Assembly (NCBI GenBank): GCA_035610365.1
Contig: CM069439.1
Coordinates: 21,899,533 to 21,963,532 of the forward strand
DNA: 64,000 bases
Direction: 5' to 3'
From: Aquatica leii
Taxonomy: Eukaryota; Arthropoda; Insecta; Coleoptera; Lampyridae
Below, piece by piece: positions 45,134-58,059 of the stretch. The number at the start of each line of letters is the position of its first letter. Position 1 is the stretch's first letter. The position numbers and the translations under genes are program-made. The notes beneath the pieces are model-generated. The model was not told the origin of the DNA, searched no databases, and saw only the letters and a program-made list of their open reading frames with translations.

Positions 45134-46956
45134 TTATGTATTGCAATCGTCGCAGTAATAATATGCTTCATCAGAAAGATCGGCGCATATTTCATGCACC
45201 CATCTCTCACACTTTTCGGATTTGATCATGGCTTCCTCGTAATCATATCCACAAAAAACACACTCTGCTCTTTCGAAAGATTGACTTTTTGATTTTTTGG
45301 TTTCTTAGGTAGATTGTAATTCTTGTTTTCTTTTTTCTTTCCAAAAACTTTTTTTGTGACATTCTGTTTTTTGTCTGGCTTGGGAGTTTTGGAGATCTCA
45401 AGATCTGTTTTGTATGGTGTTCCCGTTAGTGTCACTCCCGAGGTATTCAATCTTTGTCGTTTTCTTCGAAGAGCCGAAGAAGCGCCATCTTTTCTATATG
45501 GCAAAGATTTAACATTGACTACCGGAATGTAAGCGGTCGTTTTGCTGCAACATGGTTGCGGAGTTAGGGGCCTCTCTGGGTGTTCTGAAAGTTGTGTCGT
45601 TTGAGTTTCCAGTGGATTATCTGATGACTTTTCATTAGGAGGAGTTGTTTCCCATGGATTTGATGAGGTTGATGCGGGTGTTGTGACCGTAGCATCTGGA
45701 TGTTGCTCTTCAATATCTGGCTGATTGATAGGACGATCGGTTACGGTTGCAGGAGCAAAGTCTGCATCAGTATAAACGTGTCGATCTGGAGACCGCAGAC
45801 CCGCTGTTCAAAATCCGTTTAGGGCAACCTGCATTGTTGCAGCTCGAGGAAATGCAGTTCCAACCAAACTGCTGACATGTGAAATGTTTAATGGTATTCC
45901 AGGATTTTCATGCATTTTTGTCGTAATAACTACAGAAAAATATGTTTTTAATGGTTTAAAAAATGCAAGGTCGATGGGTTGCATTTTATGAGTGCAGTGG
46001 GTCGGAAATGATAGCATTATAACGCCATTTTTACGAGCTAAATCTATAGCCTTGATACTCTGTGTGTGACTAACATGTCCATCAAGTAACAGCAACACTT
46101 TATTGTTTTTGCTGGGCTTAACATGGTATATAAAGTGCTTCAACCAGGAGAAGAAACCTTCAGTGTCTATCCATCTTTTATCTTGACACCTAAATGTGGT
46201 TCCAGGCGGTGCCCCAGTCATCAAGCTATCTTTTATTCGTTTTCCAGCAAAAATAAGCAATGGTGGGATATAAAATCTACTGGCACTCATGGCGTACATT
46301 CCGGTCACATTTTGGCCTCTTTTAGCTGAAGTAATAGTGCCAATTTGATGTTTTCCTTTTTGTGCAAGTATTTTTTGTGGTGTTTGTACAACATTGTGTC
46401 CCGTTTCATCCGCATTGAAAATGCGATCAGGAGAAAGCTTGTTTTCGGTAACAATTTGTTTATAAATGTCAAAAAATTTGTCCACAACCACTTCATTGAA
46501 TCAACCAACGCGTGCAAGTGACGTAGCCTCTGGAGTTCTCAATCGCAGTTTAGGATGACGTGCTATAAACAGAGACTACCATTCCTTTCCAGCCGATTTT
46601 TTGTTGTCATTGAATCTTGTTGTCAAATTATTTATTTCCGCTACTTTGTATGCCAATTTCATGAAGTCACTTCGTGTGATGCCGTAAAACATTTTTTCTA
46701 CTAGTTGTAGAACATGTTGGACAAGATCATCTTCGATTTCTGGTCGCCTTCCGGGAAGATAGGAAACTGTCTCTTTTGAAAACTTATTTTTTCCAGAAAA
46801 TTTCTTTTTCAATGTTGTGGAAGGTATAGAAAAAGTTTTGGCCGCTTGATTTAAACCCATTCGTTTTTCACGTACAGCTTCAAAAGCCGCTCTCATATTG
46901 TCATTTTCCCATTTTCCGTACTTTCCTTTAGCTTTTCTCTCTTCTCTTGAAGTCAT
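45134..46956 (-). pseudogene. Tigger-like transposase with C-terminal PHD-like finger
   Basis: Starts MTSREERKAKGKYGKWEND with a psq-type helix-turn-helix (LNQAAKTFSIPSTTLKKKF). The DDE domain shows FNADETGHNVVQ, LLLLDGHVSHTQ and HKMQPIDLAFFKPLK, the three acidic positions of the pogo/Tigger group. A proline- and threonine-rich linker and SALRRKRQRLNTSGV follow. The last part reads CVFCGYDYEEA, CERWVHEICADL and YYYCDDCN, a PHD-like zinc finger, ending TAA 45,134-45,136. About two stops and one or two frame changes (around 45,260 and in the 45,800-46,560 region) interrupt it. Otherwise all domains are present. Confidence 0.8.
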
Positions 46957-47424
46957 TTCTAAAAGGAAAAGAAAAAAGTTTACCTTTATTGAGATGTCTC
47001 AATGTCGACGTGTAAATTGGTCCAGGCCAAATTACACAATCATGTGTAGTCCAAATTACACAAAAGCAAAAACTTAACTGAAAAATGTCTGGAAAAAAAC
47101 TGTTTAACTTAATAATTGCAATGAAGTGCCTTTATATACTTGAATGTGTTTGTTTATACTAGGTAATCAGTTTTAATTGTTACTTACTATTCTGTCCAGT
47201 ACACGGCTGACAACTATTTACTTTCTTATTTCGTTGTTGCGGATTTTAGAAAACGCGCGACCGTTAAATTATGAATGACGCAGACGACTCACAACTGCAA
47301 CCGGCAACTTCTCAATAACTAATAATCGCAAAAAAAATATAAGATGTCGCCACTCACTTTGAATTAGAAGATATTCGTCTGGACCAATTTACACACTGGT
47401 CCAAATTCCACGGACTTCCCTTAT

Positions 47425-48490
47425 ATTAGTTTATACAATGTAGTAAAAAATCGCTGTAAAAAAAAAGTAAAATGAATATTATTTTAGATTGTTAAATTTA
47501 AAAAAAAATTATTGAGGAAAGAGTAAAATGTTCTTAGAACTCTGGCATTTAAAATTAGAAAATGTAGAGCAACTTAAATTACTAATACGCAAATGTATAA
47601 TTGGTTGCATAAGCTATAGTTAAAAAATGTTTTTGTATAACGTATTCTGACCACTGTACGAACGATTGCACTGGTTTCTCAATCTTTATTTGTTAAATCA
47701 GAAAATACATTTTAAACTAACTTTTTAATATCAACACGTTGTTGTGTATTACAGCATTTTTCTAATGAAATTCTAGTTTAAAAAAAACAATGATTTTCCT
47801 GTTGCAGCAGCAGAAAGTTTAGAATTGCTTTCAATTGAATATATACATTGACAAGCTACCTGTTATTTATTGAAGAAATCAATGACATTACGAACAATGT
47901 ATCGTGCTTCGGAATGAACAATTTTTCTGGTTTAGTTTTCCATCGATTAAAACTGTAATACAAAAATTTGCTTTTTTAATAATTATTAAGAAACCTTTTT
48001 ACTATAGCATTTTTCTCTAGGTAACACGATAGTACTTTTCTAGTTTTGAGAACAATTTACTAAAACATCTAATTACAATTGCTTGTCTATCTTGCTCTTG
48101 TGACTCTCAGTAATAATGTCTATATCAAACATAAATCGATTTTCTTTACAAAGATATTCTAACACTGTTACATTTATTAATATCGTTTTATAATTTTTAG
48201 ATAGAGTTATAACATTTGCCATTTCATTTTTCTACCAATTATGTTAATGGTTTTGTAGTGTTAGCAACGTCAAAAGCAAACTTTTGGTGATATGTACAAA
48301 AACCTAAAAAACTTCTCCTAATTATTTTGGTTTATTGATAGAGGCCAATTTTTTACTGTCTAACTTTTTGGTATCGAAAGTTACTTCTTGACAAAATAAT
48401 ACATAATCCAGGTATTCTACCTTACGTCAGCATAAAATTTTCTAGATTTAACTTTAGAGAAGTTTTTTTTAAGTTTTAATAATATTTTTA
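47425..48490. other. AT-rich stretch without recognisable genes
   Basis: Nothing recognised. Confidence 0.6.
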
Positions 48491-48499
48491 ATCAAAACT

Positions 48500-51010
48500 A
48501 TTATGTTGACTAACTGTTTTTGTTATCTTCTTATCTTCCTATCTTTTATGTCTTACAGCGTCGTGTCCTCTTATCCATTTCCGGTAAAATTTGCGATCTT
48601 TGGCCATTCGATTTACTGTGCATAGATCTTTCTCTGATTGTGTTTGATTTTGTCTCACGTGGTCTTCCTCTACTGCGTTTTTCTTCTAGTCTTCACTCGA
48701 ATGGTTGTTTTGAATATTTGTCTGGTTTCATCCGTTACTACATGTCCGAACCATTTTACCACATTTCTCGCTTGATCTTTTTTAGTTTTTTTGTCCTACT
48801 TTTTTTAAATACTTTATTTCTCCGGTGGTTATCTTGCTTCTTATTTTATCTTGCATTGTCCGAGTCTCTAATGCGTATATTAATGTTGGTACGTACATGC
48901 TATTATACACTCTGTGTTTTGTCGGTACGTTTCCTTCTTTTTTAAAAATTTCTGTTTTATTTAGTGCGTAATATACTTTAGTGTCCTTGTTTATTCAATT
49001 TAAAATTTCTTGATCTATTGTCCCAGTTTTATTTATTATTATTGCCAGGTATTCGTAATTTTCAAACAATTCTAGTTGTTTTCCACTACCTAATATTTGT
49101 GTTTCATTTAATACTTCCTTCTTTGTTATGAACATTGCTCTTTATAGCTCTGCAACATTTACTGACTATTTGTTGTAATTTTTCTGTTGATTCGGCCAGT
49201 AGCACTATGTCATCTGCGTATACAAGGTTTTATACTGATACTGCTAGTAGATTCCAGTTTCTTACTTTTACTCAAAATCTGAGCTTATTACATTCTCTTG
49301 TTATTTGGTTTACTACTGCTCAAATAAAAATGGGGAGAAAAAATCTCTTTGCTTTATTTCTTTTTCAATTTTAAAACTTGCCGACTCAATTCCTTTTATA
49401 CGAACTCTTCTTTTTGTATGTTTGTATAGTCTATTTATAGCTTATTGAAGTTGGTTTGATATATGTATTTGGGTTAGTGCTCTCCATATGCTTTGCTTCA
49501 GAATTGTCAAAAGGCTGCATGTATGTGAATTAAAGCTAAATACAGTGATTTTCCTCTTTCTAGTCTTTTCTCCATAGTTGTTTTTAGTACATATATGTAG
49601 TCTTGGGTTTGTCGTTCTGGACTAAAAGCAGCCTGCTCTTCCAACAGTTCTTCTATTTTTTCCTTTGGGCTTCTTTCTAGTATCCGAGTGTAGATCTTTT
49701 GTATTACGGATGACAAACATATGGCCCTATAGTTATCACAGTCATTTGTGCCGTTTTTTTTATGTATGTGTCTTTGCTTTGCTACACTTAACCATTTCAG
49801 TTGTTATTTCATTCATTCATTGTATTTTTTTTTGTATTTTGATTATTGCTTTCAAGAATTCTATTCTTATCTTAGTATTACATTTTGTTTCAACATTTCG
49901 GCCATATTCTTTCTAATATTCTTTCTTTATTTTTTAGGATATATATAACTATCATTTTTGTTTTTACTTTCGATCTATCTTTTTTATACATTGTTTTTAT
50001 TTTTAACGTTTGTTCTTACTTCCTCATTCCACAAACTGGTTTGCTTTTAATTATTCTTAATTATTGTTGTTCCGCGTGCTTCTTCTGCTTGATCTGTTAT
50101 TGTTGTTTTTAGTATTTTCCCTCTCTTTTCTATACTCAATTTTGAGTTTTCTGCAGTTTTTTCTAGCTCCCATTTTTTAAGACTTTATTTAGTTTAGTTT
50201 CTATTTTCTCTGGTTTTTTAGTTCTTTCATCTTTATCTTATGATGTTGTCTAGCGTTTTTTAGTATAGAATCTTGTGTCTAGTGTCTAGTCTATCGTCCT
50301 TGTTACTTTTATATCTAGTATAGCGTATTTTGCTTGTATATGATGCAGTCATTTATGCTTTCTGCCGCTCTTTGTGTACTGTTTTGTGGTTGTTGCCAAT
50401 TAAAAGTTAATTTCTTACCCAGAATTCTATCATTGCTCTTCGATTGTTGCTTACTACAGTTTTCCCGACATATTTTCGTATTGTACTATGGCCAATATTT
50501 TGTCTGTTTCCTGTACGTGCATTCCAATCCCTATTTTTGAACACATGTCTGCTTCAGTTTTCTGCCTTATCGATCGGTGTTTGTAGTTCATCTAAGAACT
50601 TGTCTTTTTTTTGTTGGTCTTCTGTAGGAGCATATATTTGTATTAATGTCATCTTCTTATTGTGTCTTTATGTCCACGTACGTAATTTTTGCTTTTACTG
50701 CTTTTCAGTGTGTTATTCGACTAGTTAGATGTAGGTTAGGTATAATTTTTACCCCACCGTTTGGTCTACCTTTTGTTCCTAGATATAATAGTTAACATTC
50801 TTGTGTTAGTATTAGTTGCTCATTCCTTTTTTTTATTTCACTTATTCCCAGAACGCATATTTTATATTTCAGCATCTTATCAATTATTTCCACTTCTTTT
50901 CTGTTCAATCCTTTTATATTCTGTGTTTTCTTTCTCATTATATTTTTTTGCCAAATTCGCCTTTTTTTAATCTGATCATTTCCGAAGCTTTCATTCGATC
51001 TCTGAATCAT
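48500..51010 (-). pseudogene. LINE ORF2 remnant, endonuclease to C-terminus
   Basis: On the minus strand: an opening like NIKGLNRKEVEIIDKMLKYK and CVLGISEIKKRNEQ (endonuclease start, 50,790-50,950), VYAPTED- and DWNARTGNRQN-type wording (50,500-50,640), RT motif region (SSVIQKIYTRILERSPKEKI, then YVLKTTMEKRLERGKSLYL, 49,510-49,720), the catalytic LVYADDIVLLA at about 49,200-49,225, and a C-terminal stretch near 48,550-48,760. Frames shift repeatedly, so it is dead. The wording resembles LINEs abundant in some beetles and other insects, whose endonuclease is often annotated as craniofacial development protein 2-like; the clade (RTE-like or CR1-like) is not settled. The plus strand is therefore T-rich and gives misleading hydrophobic frames. 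Confidence 0.7.
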
Positions 51011-51310
51011 GATATCTTATGTGGGTGATTAGCCTAACGATGAGAGCTTCGTTACCTCGGGACAACTGGTACCAGATTATACCTCTCGACAATAGGTCGC
51101 TAGAGCCTCGTTTGTTATCTAGCAGAAGGTAGGTCGTGCAGATAAAGTTGAGCGGTTAGATGTTGGTGTCGCCTCTTATCCTTCCTGTTTCTGTTATAAA
51201 AACACAAAACTAAAGCATTATTTGAGTTTCGATACAGTTCTATTGTGTACATATCGTAACTGTTGCATTTAATATGTTTTGTTTTTCCTAATGTAAACAT
51301 TTCCAGTTTT

Positions 51311-51365
51311 TTGTAGTTACCACACAGCTAGACTTTAAAGAATTGAAACTGTGTGGTTTCTACAA
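51311..51365. repeat. Hairpin with 17-base arms
   Basis: TTGTAGTTACCACACAG and CTGTGTGGTTTCTACAA pair at 15 of 17 positions around a 21-base loop. It may be a transposon footprint, a small RNA precursor or chance; no flanking evidence decides. Confidence 0.45.
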
Positions 51366-51369
51366 ATCG

Positions 51370-53870
51370 AATTTGTTCCATACCAAAACACAGTAACTGA
51401 ACGGAATCCTGGCAGGAACAAACTTGCTTAGCTTCAATAGAAACTTAACTGTTAGTCAACGGTTTCAGATTAAAGAAACAAAACGATGTTACTTTTAAAT
51501 AGTTAATGAAGTTAGTAACAAGTTTGGTTTGTGTTGGCTGAGCAATTACAATATTATATAACCAAAGATTAAACGTTTGCAATAAATTCAATCTATTTTT
51601 ACAACTTGTGTGTAAAATTCTGCTTGTAGTATGTTGCAACAAATACGTTTTAGTTTTATTGTGACAAATGAGCTGAATCCGAAGTTGAAAACATTTCTTA
51701 AAAATAGTACTGTTTGTCAGCACATCAATATACATACATTCTGTTTGCTAAATTTTACATTAGCTTCCGAACTAGGTAATGTATCTTGTGTTTTAAATTT
51801 GTTGTCAGATAAATTTGTACGTTTTTTGTTAGTCATATTTGTTAAATATAAATATAACATAAAAAAAACATACGTATTTGTGTAAAATAAAAACCTTTCA
51901 GTATTAGTGAATAGCTTACTAATGCTTTTATGTTTTCTGGTAACATTTTCTATAACATAAATATAGATGTAAAACTGCTCGAGTAGAAACGTGTTGCGGC
52001 TAATGCACGGTACACTCTGCGTTGATTTAAATGTAGTCTTAATAAGCTAACCAGATTTGAACTTGATTTGTAATGTAACGCCTTCACTGTTTCTGAAAAA
52101 ATCAAATTTGAAATTGATTATAATGTAACATCCTAAATATTTCTAGTTGCAATCGGCTTTTAAATACGACACTTACTATATTTAAATCAAATTAGTAAAA
52201 TAATACTATAACGAATTTTTAAATCTAATTTATTTATAGACTTAATATTTACACGATTTAATTTAACTACTTTTAACTAACACTAATAAGATGCAACGTT
52301 ATTTAAAAAAAAAAGAACTTATATTAATTTATATAATACTATCACTAGATATTTATTGTTCGCACTTTTTATTTATCTACGTTGTATTTATCTTAGCACA
52401 CGCGTTAAACATTAAATTTATTTAAACCGACAAAGTATTCTTCCGATTCCAATAGAAAAACTGACTCCAACTTCTTTCAAACACTTTTTATATTCTTCTA
52501 TTTTCAGAATTCAGAACATTCCATTTTTTTCGATGAGCGTTCTAAAAATAGTTTGAGAAAGATTCAGTACCTTAAATAATCCCTATCAAATAAAGCTTTT
52601 AAATTCAATTTCGAGTACAAAACTAAAGATGTGATAATAAATTAAACAAATTTTAGTTTAGTTAATAATGTAATGTCTTAAACAATCCGAGTCAAATGAG
52701 ATGCGGTCCTAATGATAATATTACAATTTGAACGGTTCGGTTAAGTTTTCAAATTCAACAATGATTTTTATAGTAGATGTGGACTATCTTAACTGGATAA
52801 ACTAAACGATCGTTATCAATATATTACCATAAACATAATTTGTTTTCTGTTTTAGTTATAACCAAGTTTTAAATAGCAAAATGAGATCACAAATAAAACA
52901 AATTTTATAGACAGAAATGTTTTAAGCTACAGAAGAGCTAACAAGTTTTTTCTCATTGAATTTTGTAAAAAAAATTATTAGTTATAAAAAATATGTTGTT
53001 TTACATGTAATAATTTTGCAAATTGCATTCTAAACATTTACTTAAAACCTCGGAATACTCGCAGCAAACCGGCTGTTTATATCACTTTTTTTTGTTTTTT
53101 TTGAAATTGAAATTGTTGAGCGACACATGAATCAACTTTCCACATGTTTGGTTTGTCCAGAACTGTTCTTTGGTTTTTTTGCTGTTGCAGAAGAATTTAG
53201 AAGTAGTAAAGTGGCTGTCTTAAGACCGCTTCTATTACAGATCGTGTTGCAAAGTGTTTTAGAAACTTTGGTGCTTTTGAGCGAATTCAAATTACTAGCA
53301 TTGATTTTTAGATTCAGTATAGTAGATAATAACTTTGATTTTTGTTTTGATCCGGTGATGCTATTATCGTTCTGCACAGTTGATATCATTTTCACTATAT
53401 TTTTTTTCTTTGGAACATAACACTAACTTTTCCGTCTTTGCTGAATTCAAGTGCTAACGAGTATATTTTCTTCCGTCTACTGTTTGCATCTCATTTAAAA
53501 TGCAAAACTTGTTTTGTTTTAGTATTTCCACATTTGGTTTAGAAAATTAGTAGTAAAGTTAATAGTAAAACTAAAAAAAAAATCCCATTATTAAATTTCT
53601 TGCCGATTCTTTAAATTGCTGGCAAAGATCTCTAACACATCGCCGTTATTGGTACTTTTACATTGCCGGCTGCAACATCATTTTCGTCAATCCTTATGTC
53701 GTATTGTATGAATGTTGGGTAAAAATCTTGTGGGTTTTTTACTATCGCATGTTGACAAATCGTTTTGAACAATTTTAATATTGCTTATCAACTAGCAGTT
53801 TCTGTTTTCCTTTCAAAACAGTCATTTACTTCGCTGTGTTTCGACAGTGTTTCAGAATTTTTTGTGCAGA
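51370..53870. other. AT-rich stretch; possible LTR-like relic
   Basis: No gene recognised. About 52,195-52,560 weakly resembles 1,655-1,980. Blocks of TAATGTAAC-like sequence recur near 52,070, 52,125 and 52,665. A minus-strand frame at 53,132-53,395 (serine-, asparagine- and lysine-rich) lies downstream of the Jerky-like remnant, but I cannot show that it is coding. Confidence 0.4.
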
Positions 53871-53875
53871 TTTCC

Positions 53876-54877
53876 TTAATTGCATCTCGTAGCTGCATGG
53901 TTGCTTCGTTGTTTCCTTTTCTTTAACGACTGAGTGATGCTTTGTTTCTCTTTCTTGGGGACGCTAAATAACAGGTTTTTTTTGTAATGAACCTTAGCAG
54001 TTTGAATAATGTTTTGATCCACTGGTTGAAGTGAAAGAATTACACTTGGAAGAAAAAACATAACTTTTATTAAGCCGTCTTTTGATTTTAGTTTACGTTC
54101 ATCAGGATGTTGAGGACACTTGTCTAAAATCAAAAAAATTTGCTTCTTGAGAACTTTTTTGACCAATGGCACAAACTTTTCATGGAACCACTCATTAAAC
54201 AGTGTCATCGAAACTTTGTTTTGGTGTTTATACTTGAATGGTAGATTTGTTAAATTTTTAAACAATTTTTTGATTTTACAATCACAAGCAGTTTCAGCTT
54301 GTGCGTTCTACTAGCGTTAGAGCAAGACATAAATGTTAACCCATTTTTGACATTTTTCTTCCCAGAGCACTTGCTTTTTCTTTGTGGACAAAAGTCTTGT
54401 TGAGCAAAAATTTTCAGAACAGTCTACTTTCGTCCATTAAATCTTCCATTGTTTTTTTTTTAATTTTCTTTATACGGTTCAACTGTTTTTATCTTGTTGT
54501 GGTTAGCCAGCGGATACCAAACCGTTTCTCAAATTTGTCAAACCACCCAGTATTTTTGGTTTTTTCATAATCTCTGTGAAAAAAAATGTTACTTTTTTTT
54601 TGATAATATCTCTTGAAATAGGTGTGTTGACTACAGGAACCACGTGTACAAAACAGAGTTTTTATCACTTTCGTATTACTTCTCCTGTTTAGGAAATTGT
54701 GTACAAATTCTTTAATTTTGGCCCAATTATTTTTAATGTTGCAAATGTAGCACGTCTAATGCCATAAAACCAAGCTGCCACAAAAAATTTTTTTACTACT
54801 TTTTTAAATATTTTGGCTTTTTCAATAACGGTTAATGTCTTGTATTTACGTTTTTCACTTTTTCTCGGTTATGACAT
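53876..54877 (-). pseudogene. Jerky/Tigger-like transposase remnant
   Basis: The minus strand starts at an ATG (54,877) with KSEKRKYKTLTVIEKAKIFK, an N-terminal helix-turn-helix opening. The best part is at 53,876-54,265: TLFNEWFHEKFVPLVKKVL, then LILDKCPQHPDERKLKS, DGLIKVMFFLPSVILSLQ and PVDQNIIQTAKVHY, the DDE_1 domain wording of Jerky/Tigger proteins. Many stops separate the two parts, and the first catalytic block was not found. Terminal repeats were not identified. It is a different family branch from the 44.7-47.4 kb element. Confidence 0.7.
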
Positions 54878-54879
54878 GG

Positions 54880-57540
54880 TATATTCTGTATTGAATAAAA
54901 TATTGTATGACAAAAATTTACTTGTTTGCAAAATCTGCCTAACAAATAACACGTCTACTCAGTCACTAGCGATCTCAGACTGAAAAACACAATCGTGTTG
55001 GACTACTGGACGTGTCGGGCTGACCAATGTCAGATTACAGAAACTGAACCTGTTTTTACAACTGTTTCTATTATAGATACTATTACAAATTAGTTGTAGA
55101 CTATTTTATTTGTTGCAGTTTAAATAAATTAATTAAGAATACTATGTTTATGAAAACTCCTGTTATAACAAAAAATAGAAAATCCTGTAAAACAAATTGT
55201 TTTATAATTGAATTTTTTGTGAGCATTTTGAACGAGTTTGACATATTTTTTTGCCACATTATTCAAAACAACTGTTTTCTAATTTTTTTTAATCTAAATT
55301 TTGTAACCAAAACCATAATCCTTAGTCAAACTAATGAAAAATTGTAATACATTTACAAAAAAATTTTGTAGCAAAAACTCGATGCTTATAAAAGAAGATT
55401 TTGATGCACAATGCACCTTTTTAGTAGATTTTTTCTTCTTGTTTACTTAAGACTGTTTGTGAGTAAAAATTATTTATTATATATTGCAAGATTTTATTTA
55501 AACGGCTGACATTAAGTCCGGATCACGTTCGAATACTGTAACCAAAATGCATTTTCGAAGCGGTAAATGCTATTTCTAGTTTTAAATCATACATACTTAA
55601 CCAACACACAATAAAAGATATGTGTTTTTAGAAAATACGTTTTATTAATTTTTTTAACTCAAGCAAAAAGAATCGTAGTTTTGTAGTTCATTAAGTAATG
55701 TATATGTTACCGTTTATATTGCAAGCAAAATGCAATTTCAAACTTAGAATAAAGTGACAAAAAGTTTATTTCTTTTTTCATAAAGTTAGTAACGGTATGA
55801 GGGATTATTACAAATAAGCGCAAAATAATTTTTGTTATAAGACACTTTATAAGTAATTGAAACTGTAATAACTGTTCTGTCTCTATCGTTTAGTAGATTT
55901 TTATGAAAACATAAAATGTAATATATACTGCTTCTATATTCATTTTTAATACTTTATTGGTTTAAAAATGTTAACAACGTTTTTTTGTATTATATAGTTT
56001 GTTACACAATGTTTTTTAAAGAAATAAAGTAAAACATCTATAAAATAATCAGATGTGTAATTTTCCATTCTATTGTTTTTTATACTACAATATAAATTTT
56101 ACTTATAAGGGATAAATTAATTTATTATTTGTCTAACGTTTTTACAATCATAGTTTTTTAATTTAATTCATTAATTTGGTTTTAATGCAGTGTACAAAAA
56201 ATGTCATTATAAACACTACAGATAAAATATGCAGATAACCTTTAATATTTAGACAAAAAAAGTAGAATTAATTTAAAGCAATATTTTTCTAGGAAAATCA
56301 GACTGCCGATTTCAGTATTGTGAATTCTACGCAAGCAAATGCACAAAATAGTCCTATGTTTTGTTGTAGTATATGTACTATAGTTTATTTTTTTTACAGT
56401 GAGATCTTAAATTTGAGTCTAGTTTACGCTACACGCTTTCTACAAAATTTATATTTTTCCCTCGTAACTGTTGGATGCTAGATATAAAATTAAAAGAAAA
56501 CCTTTTTCACGTGCTTTAAAATTTATTAATCTATGGTAATCAATTGTTTTCGTTCTTAAAATGTTATTAACCTAGTTTTCAAAAAAAAGTTTTAATTAAA
56601 CATCCTTTCTTACTATAAAGAGGAAATTTTTTTGATAAAAGCATTTCAACAATTAGCTTTTTGCTTTAGTACCCTATTGCAAGGAACATCTACATTTTGA
56701 CTATATTTTTGTTGATTTTTTCTATTACATACATGTATGTATATATTTATCAGAAATGAAAGAAATTAATAATTATTATTTTACAAAATAATAAAATTGT
56801 AGATATTTTAAAAACTCACCGTAAGCTAACAGGTATTTTAAAATTAATAATTAGTCTACAAAATAAATTTTAAGTAAATTTTTATTATTTCATCAACGTT
56901 TTTCTTTTAAGAAATTTTAACAGCAAAATTTTGAACAAATTGTGTTCAATTGTACATTTGTCTGAATTATAACTTTATTGACTACTTCCGGGGTAATTAA
57001 TAATCGAAAGACGTTAGCCGGTGTTGGTCTAGTACCAAGAACTAATGAAGAGCCACATAATTTTCTGTAACCGTACTTTTATGATATGACATCTAGCAGT
57101 TTGTGATAACTAACGCTCAGGTTTATAAGATCACAAAAACAATCGTTTTTTTTTTTCAAAATAAGTAACTATGTCGCGTTTTTCTAAACCAAAAGAACGC
57201 TCAAAACATTCATCCCCATTCTAGTATGGGTTGTCAAAAACCACTTCGCGATCTTGCCACAGCCATCTCATCTTCATCATCTGACAAATCATTTTTCTGA
57301 GACGTTTGATCAATAAGTGAGGGTTAAAATGGAGGATTGATCGCTAACGTAGGGGATAACAAAACATTTTCCAAAAAAAGTTCATCATTGGCATCCGATA
57401 AATTTTCACCTTTGAAGTTAGAAATTTGAAGTAATCAATTAGTTAAAAACCCGTTTTTTTTTCAAATTGAAACACTTTTACTGTTAGGTGTCGGATTATA
57501 ACCCAATTTACAATACTCTTGATTAGTTGATTCCAAGCCT
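54880..57540. other. AT-rich stretch without recognisable genes
   Basis: No conserved motif. A slightly less AT-rich patch at 57,180-57,420 gives an acidic minus-strand frame (LSDDEDEMA) that could be the N-terminal scrap of a transposase, but it is too short to call. Confidence 0.5.
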
Positions 57541-58055
57541 TTCTATCTCTTGCCAGGTTTCCTACTTCTCTCCATTCTATGTATCTATTTTGCTATTATG
57601 TTGTAATTCATTCGGAGCAAGTGATCCAACGATCCCAGTTGCTTCTCATCTATCAGTGTCTTTATAGGTTTCACTTTCCGTTGTTCCGTTATGTTTTTAT
57701 TTCTCATTTTGTCCAATTTTCTTATTCCTTTAATTTTTTTAGGTATCTCATCTCTATTGCTGTAAGTTTACTCTCGTTTCTTTTGTGGATCGTCTTAGAT
57801 TCGCTACTCTAAATGAACGCCGGTCTTATTACTATTTGTTCCGGAATTTTGTTTTTAAGGAACGTGATTATTCTTGTTCCCAAATATTTGAAACTTGTTA
57901 CTTTTTCTAGTATTTGTATTTCTATATTGATATTGTGGGGAGTGTCGGTGGTTGTGTGGTGGTCACCGGTGGTTGTGTGTCCTTACTTTATTTTTATTGT
58001 TTTAGTGTTGAAAACACTTATAAGGAACTTGATTCGAAGGCTCCTGTAACAAAAC
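57540..58055 (-). pseudogene. LINE ORF2 C-terminal remnant
   Basis: On the minus strand the scattered frames give EMRYLKKIKGIRKLDKMRNK-like wording around 57,680-57,770, then SLDHLLRMN-like wording and a final QEIERLGINQLIKSI near 57,540. This matches the thumb-to-C-terminal region of RTE/CR1-like LINE ORF2 proteins. No RT core remains. Confidence 0.5.
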
Positions 58056-58059
58056 GTTG

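Larger units (their letters stand above)
44706..47421 (-). mobile_element. Tigger/pogo-like transposon, full length
   Basis: The ends are perfect 25-base inverted repeats beginning AGGGAAGTCCGTGGAATTTG (44,706 onward and the reverse complement of 47,397-47,421), flanked by TA at 44,704-44,705 and 47,422-47,423. The interior holds one minus-strand transposase gene. Repeated GTGTAAATTGG motifs cluster near both ends. The perfect ends suggest a fairly young copy. Confidence 0.85.

Noticed and set aside
48520-51028. Plus-strand hydrophobic frames, up to 141 codons
   Set aside because: They shadow the minus-strand LINE remnant, whose YADD and endonuclease motifs read on the other strand.
51020-51125. 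GC-richer patch resembling a tRNA or SINE head
   Set aside because: No cloverleaf could be drawn and the B-box-like GGTTCGA element is missing.
53127-53420. Overlapping frames of 97 and 87 codons on opposite strands
   Set aside because: Neither has a recognisable motif. The minus one is low-complexity S/N/K/T-rich, and I could not show that it belongs to the Jerky-like gene upstream.
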